This document shows, in pieces, positions 61,350-64,000 of a DNA stretch of 64,000 nucleotides. Position 1 is the first letter of the stretch. Each line of letters starts with the position of its first letter. Source of the stretch: Albula goreensis (taxonomy: Eukaryota > Chordata > Actinopteri > Albuliformes > Albulidae); contig CM040752.1 in assembly GCA_022829145.1 (NCBI GenBank), positions 31,274,586-31,338,585 on the forward strand, written 5' to 3'. The notes below the pieces were generated by a model that searched no databases, was not told the DNA's origin, and worked only from the letters and a program-made list of their open reading frames with translations. A program made the translations under genes and the position numbers.

Positions 61350-62969
61350 CTAAGCGGAAGCTGAGCTTGAAGCTGAGTCTTCAGTCTCTGAAACTGAGAA
61401 AATAAGATCTTAGTTACAAATATTAAAAAGCAGACGCAACAGTATAGTTAAAGCAGCATAACATTTACATACTCACCTTCAGCTGCAGTGTACGCTGGCT
61501 TAAGGGAAGTCTGGGAACCTACATTGTAATGACATAAAATCGTCAGTAGTCAGCAGTGTTTTCCCTTTCCTCAATTGTATACATGTTCCCATATACATAT
61601 ACATTTTTATTCTCTCACCTTTGCGTCTCCTCTTATACACGACAAATGCAAGGATGCCAAAGATCAGACCCAGGACAATCACTACAGCAACAGTAGTCAT
61701 GACTGCAGTGTTTGGACCATCTCCTGGTTCTGTAAAACAGTGTAACACATTGTCACCCGATGCACTTTGATTATCTAAAGTTAAATGATTGAAAAAGATT
61801 TTTAAAAGACAACTGGTGTATCCTTTGGAAATGTAGCAGCTTTTATACATTTAAAACTAAATGTACAGCACATGTTGTTCCTCCGTACCCCACTGACCCA
61901 ACAGTAGTGAAGCACAAAGCCTCCCTTTACCTGTATTACCCCAGCCAATGTCCAGCTTGTTGTCCAGAGTAAGGTGTGTGACAGAGCAGGTGTAACGGTG
62001 TCTCTCTCTCAGCTCCTCTGCACCCACACTCAGGGTCCTCCTCAGCTGGTAGGTCCCGTCTCCGTTGGGTAACAGAGCCCCCAAAATCAGCTCCTCTTCT
62101 GGGATGGGATGTCCGTCTCTCAGCATGGTCAGGTTGATGTGTCGAGAGTAGAAGCCGGTGGCCAGACAGCTCAGCTTCACCCCTCCAGTCTCTGGGTGTG
62201 TGTTATGGAGCAGCTCGACTCTAGGGCGCTCTGAAGAGGGGAAACACACAGCAGGGCATCACAGCAGCCAGATAAACTGCAGTTTGTCTATGATGAACCC
62301 ACAAGCAGAGAGGCAGGAGAGTCAGATACACACTACATGAGGGTAAGGAACACAACAGAACATAAGTAGGGGAGAACACAGGTGGAAAAGGTAACCAGTA
62401 AATGCAGCTGAAACGAATAAGACAAATGGTAACACAAAAACATTATGGCGCCATCTAGTGGTCAGCAGAGGAAGCAGTAGCTTCAGTCCTCACAGTTCAA
62501 TTTGTTCTCAAATAACTTCAACTAGAATTGATTCATTTCAATAGCTGTCTATGAAGGCAGCCCATCTTCACAGCTGGTACTGGAAAGTTTAAGCACAAAC
62601 AAGAAAAAGAATCTCGTTAAGAACAGTAAAATTGCTTGTTTGGCAGAGCTAAATCTGTAAATTCACTGTAGTCAGGTGTGTGTTAAAGCACAGATACTGT
62701 ACCTTTCCTCAGCACAATATTCTTTACTTTCTTCAGGTAGTGCTTCAATGTTTGGATGCAAATAGGCTGCAGTACATCCATAAAATGCATTGAAATAGAA
62801 TCCATCTGTCTTTTGTTTAGCATGAGCACTGGCCATTGAAGGTTGAATGTGAAATTCTTCAAGCTGCAGGTTCTTGCTTCTGTTCCATCATAAGCATCCC
62901 ACACCTTGACTGGACTCTCTGTGTCATTGTCCAGCTCACATCTTGTCAGTTTCTGATAGACATGAACAC
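61350..62969 (-). CDS. M7: nonclassical MHC class I alpha chain, alpha2 to tail (5' part not in window)
   Basis: Exons (minus strand): alpha2 62969-62703, alpha3 62230-61940, TM 61729-61619, tails 61518-61477 and 61387-61350 (TAG). All are open and in phase. Alpha2 (GVHVYQKLTRCELDNDTESP) has Arg in place of the usual Gly before the first Cys, an additional Cys (ARTCSLKNFTF) and NFT; the second Cys is in QPICIQTLKHYL. Alpha3 is a complete Ig domain (YTCSVTH). TM: VMTTVAVVIVLGLIFGILAF then VVYKRRRKG. Tail: SQTSLKPAYTAAE then ETEDSASSSASA. No alpha1 or leader was found in the 1 kb to the window's right edge; in the other genes alpha1 lies 0.3-1.2 kb from alpha2, so it may be just outside or missing. 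Confidence 0.88.
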
Positions 62970-64000
62970 CTTTAAAACAAAGACACAGAGAAACAGGCAG
63001 ACTCAAGAGACAGTTAAACCAACAGTCTCAGAACTTGATTCTTCCATTTATGATGCATGCTGTTGCTAGTTAATTATATAATATGCAGTACCTGCAAATG
63101 TGATAAGATGATCTGTCCAAATATCTCAGGAATGTTATTGGGGATTACACAAAATACGGGGCAAAAACTTCTACACTACATCAAACTAAAAAAAATAAAA
63201 CCCATTTACATTACAATCATGAAGAGTAACTGATATGTTATGAACAGCTTTTTTATTCAATACAAATACAGAGCATTATTATGGTGAAGTTTCATTTTCC
63301 ATGTGAACAGTTCCAGGTGTTATATGTGCATAATTATAATTTCTTGAGTACTTTTACAAGTGAATTCTACTTTTCCTCTTTAGTTGAAAAATGAAAAGTT
63401 TTTATATGATCATCCTGAAATTTATTGCAAATTATCAACATCATAAACACATACTATTTCAGACATAGATTTAAAATTCTTTTCTTTCAATTTTTCTTTT
63501 CTCCACAGTCATAGGTCTATCCCATGTCTGCATGATCTTCTGTGTGCAGGTAATGGTACAGTCCAGCATGTCAGTATATGTTTCACTCTTCTGTGTGCAG
63601 GTAATGGTACAGTCCAGCATGTCAGTATATGTTTCACTCTTCTGTGTGCAGGTAATGGTACAGTCCAGCATGTCAGTATATGTTTCACTCTTCTGTGTGC
63701 AGGTAATGGTACAGTCCAGCATGTCAGTATATGTTTCACTCTTCTGTGTGCAGGTAATGGTACAGTCCAGCATGTCAGTACATGTTTCACCATGGTGTGT
63801 CCATTACCTTACAGTGTGGAGCCCTCTTTTACAAGCTGACAGTACAGGCTCCCATTATGCCTGTCAACTGCAGTTAAACTTCATTCTAAACTTTATTGCA
63901 CTGCATGGGGCAACTCACCTCTGGTGGGATTGCTTACTGGGTGTATCAGAGTCAATCTTTGCTTCATGGTGATGTAATCTCTTACTGCTTTAAATTTAAA
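62970..64000. other. M7 upstream sequence with a 51-bp minisatellite
   Basis: Apart from the minisatellite at 63540-63794, nothing is recognisable. There is no sign of the motifs PEFS, VDD or YDSN that mark alpha1 on either strand. Confidence 0.6.
63540..63794. repeat. 51-bp minisatellite, five copies
   Basis: Units start at 63540, 63591, 63642, 63693 and 63744. Each begins CTGTGTGCAGGTAATGGTAC and ends GTTTCACTCTT, and the copies are nearly identical. Because 51 is a multiple of three, several frames stay open on both strands with a 17-residue repeat. That is not evidence of a gene. Confidence 0.96.

Noticed and set aside
63532..63972. Long open frames with a 17-residue repeat on both strands
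   Set aside because: They come from a 51-bp minisatellite, whose period is a multiple of three; no known motif, leader or splice context.
1..64000. CRISPR arrays, bacterial operons, phage or retroviral genes
   Set aside because: No spaced direct repeats of CRISPR type, and no integrase, reverse transcriptase, gag or env motifs; the sequence is intron-rich vertebrate DNA.

Overview
The window is vertebrate genomic DNA, almost certainly from a teleost (ray-finned) fish. The evidence is long GT-AG introns, CA/GT microsatellites, tRNA-headed SINEs whose tails carry the fish-type 'GGATAAGAG..TCTGCTAAATG' motif, hAT-type MITEs, and MHC class I genes of a fish, nonclassical type. No species can be named from the sequence alone.

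Left third (1-16040, + strand): the last seven coding exons of ANKS1A (Odin), ending in the C-terminus YETTIF and a stop at 16038-16040. All junctions are phase 0. The exons cover the linker before the PTB domain, the whole PTB domain and the tail. The 11 kb after the stop (16041-27040) holds the 3' UTR and repeats, with no recognisable gene.

Right two thirds (27-63 kb): a cluster of seven MHC class I alpha-chain loci, called M1 to M7 here. M1-M4 are on the + strand and M5-M7 on the - strand, so the two blocks converge between M4 and M5. Each locus has the class I plan: a 55-bp leader exon, alpha1 (261-264 bp), alpha2 (255 or 267 bp), alpha3 (291 bp when intact), connecting peptide/TM (99-117 bp) and short cytoplasmic exons, all joined in phase 1. 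The alpha1 N-glycosylation site, the alpha2 cysteine pair and the Ig-type alpha3 domain are mostly present. Classical peptide-anchor residues (Tyr7, Tyr/Arg84, the T143/K146/W147 block) are not, so these are nonclassical molecules, possibly of the teleost L lineage; the lineage needs a tree.

Condition of the loci: M2 and M4 are open from leader to stop. M7 is intact as far as visible, but its leader and alpha1 exons are not in the window. M1 has a 2-bp deletion in alpha3 and a 1-bp deletion in the TM exon that together restore the frame. M6 has a 1-bp deletion in the TM exon that keeps the membrane segment and swaps the tail. M5 has a nonsense codon in alpha3. M3 is a pseudogene with a nonsense codon, frameshift, lost splice donor and a large alpha3 deletion. 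The alpha3 exon and its flanks are nearly identical in all copies although alpha1 and alpha2 have diverged, which suggests gene conversion. M2 and M6 are close sister copies in inverted orientation.

If functional, these proteins would be surface or secreted class I-like ligands that may pair with beta2-microglobulin. A candidate ISRE (GAAACCGAAAG) lies just upstream of M5. ANKS1A lies close to the extended MHC on human 6p21, so its linkage to class I genes here fits ancient MHC-region synteny.
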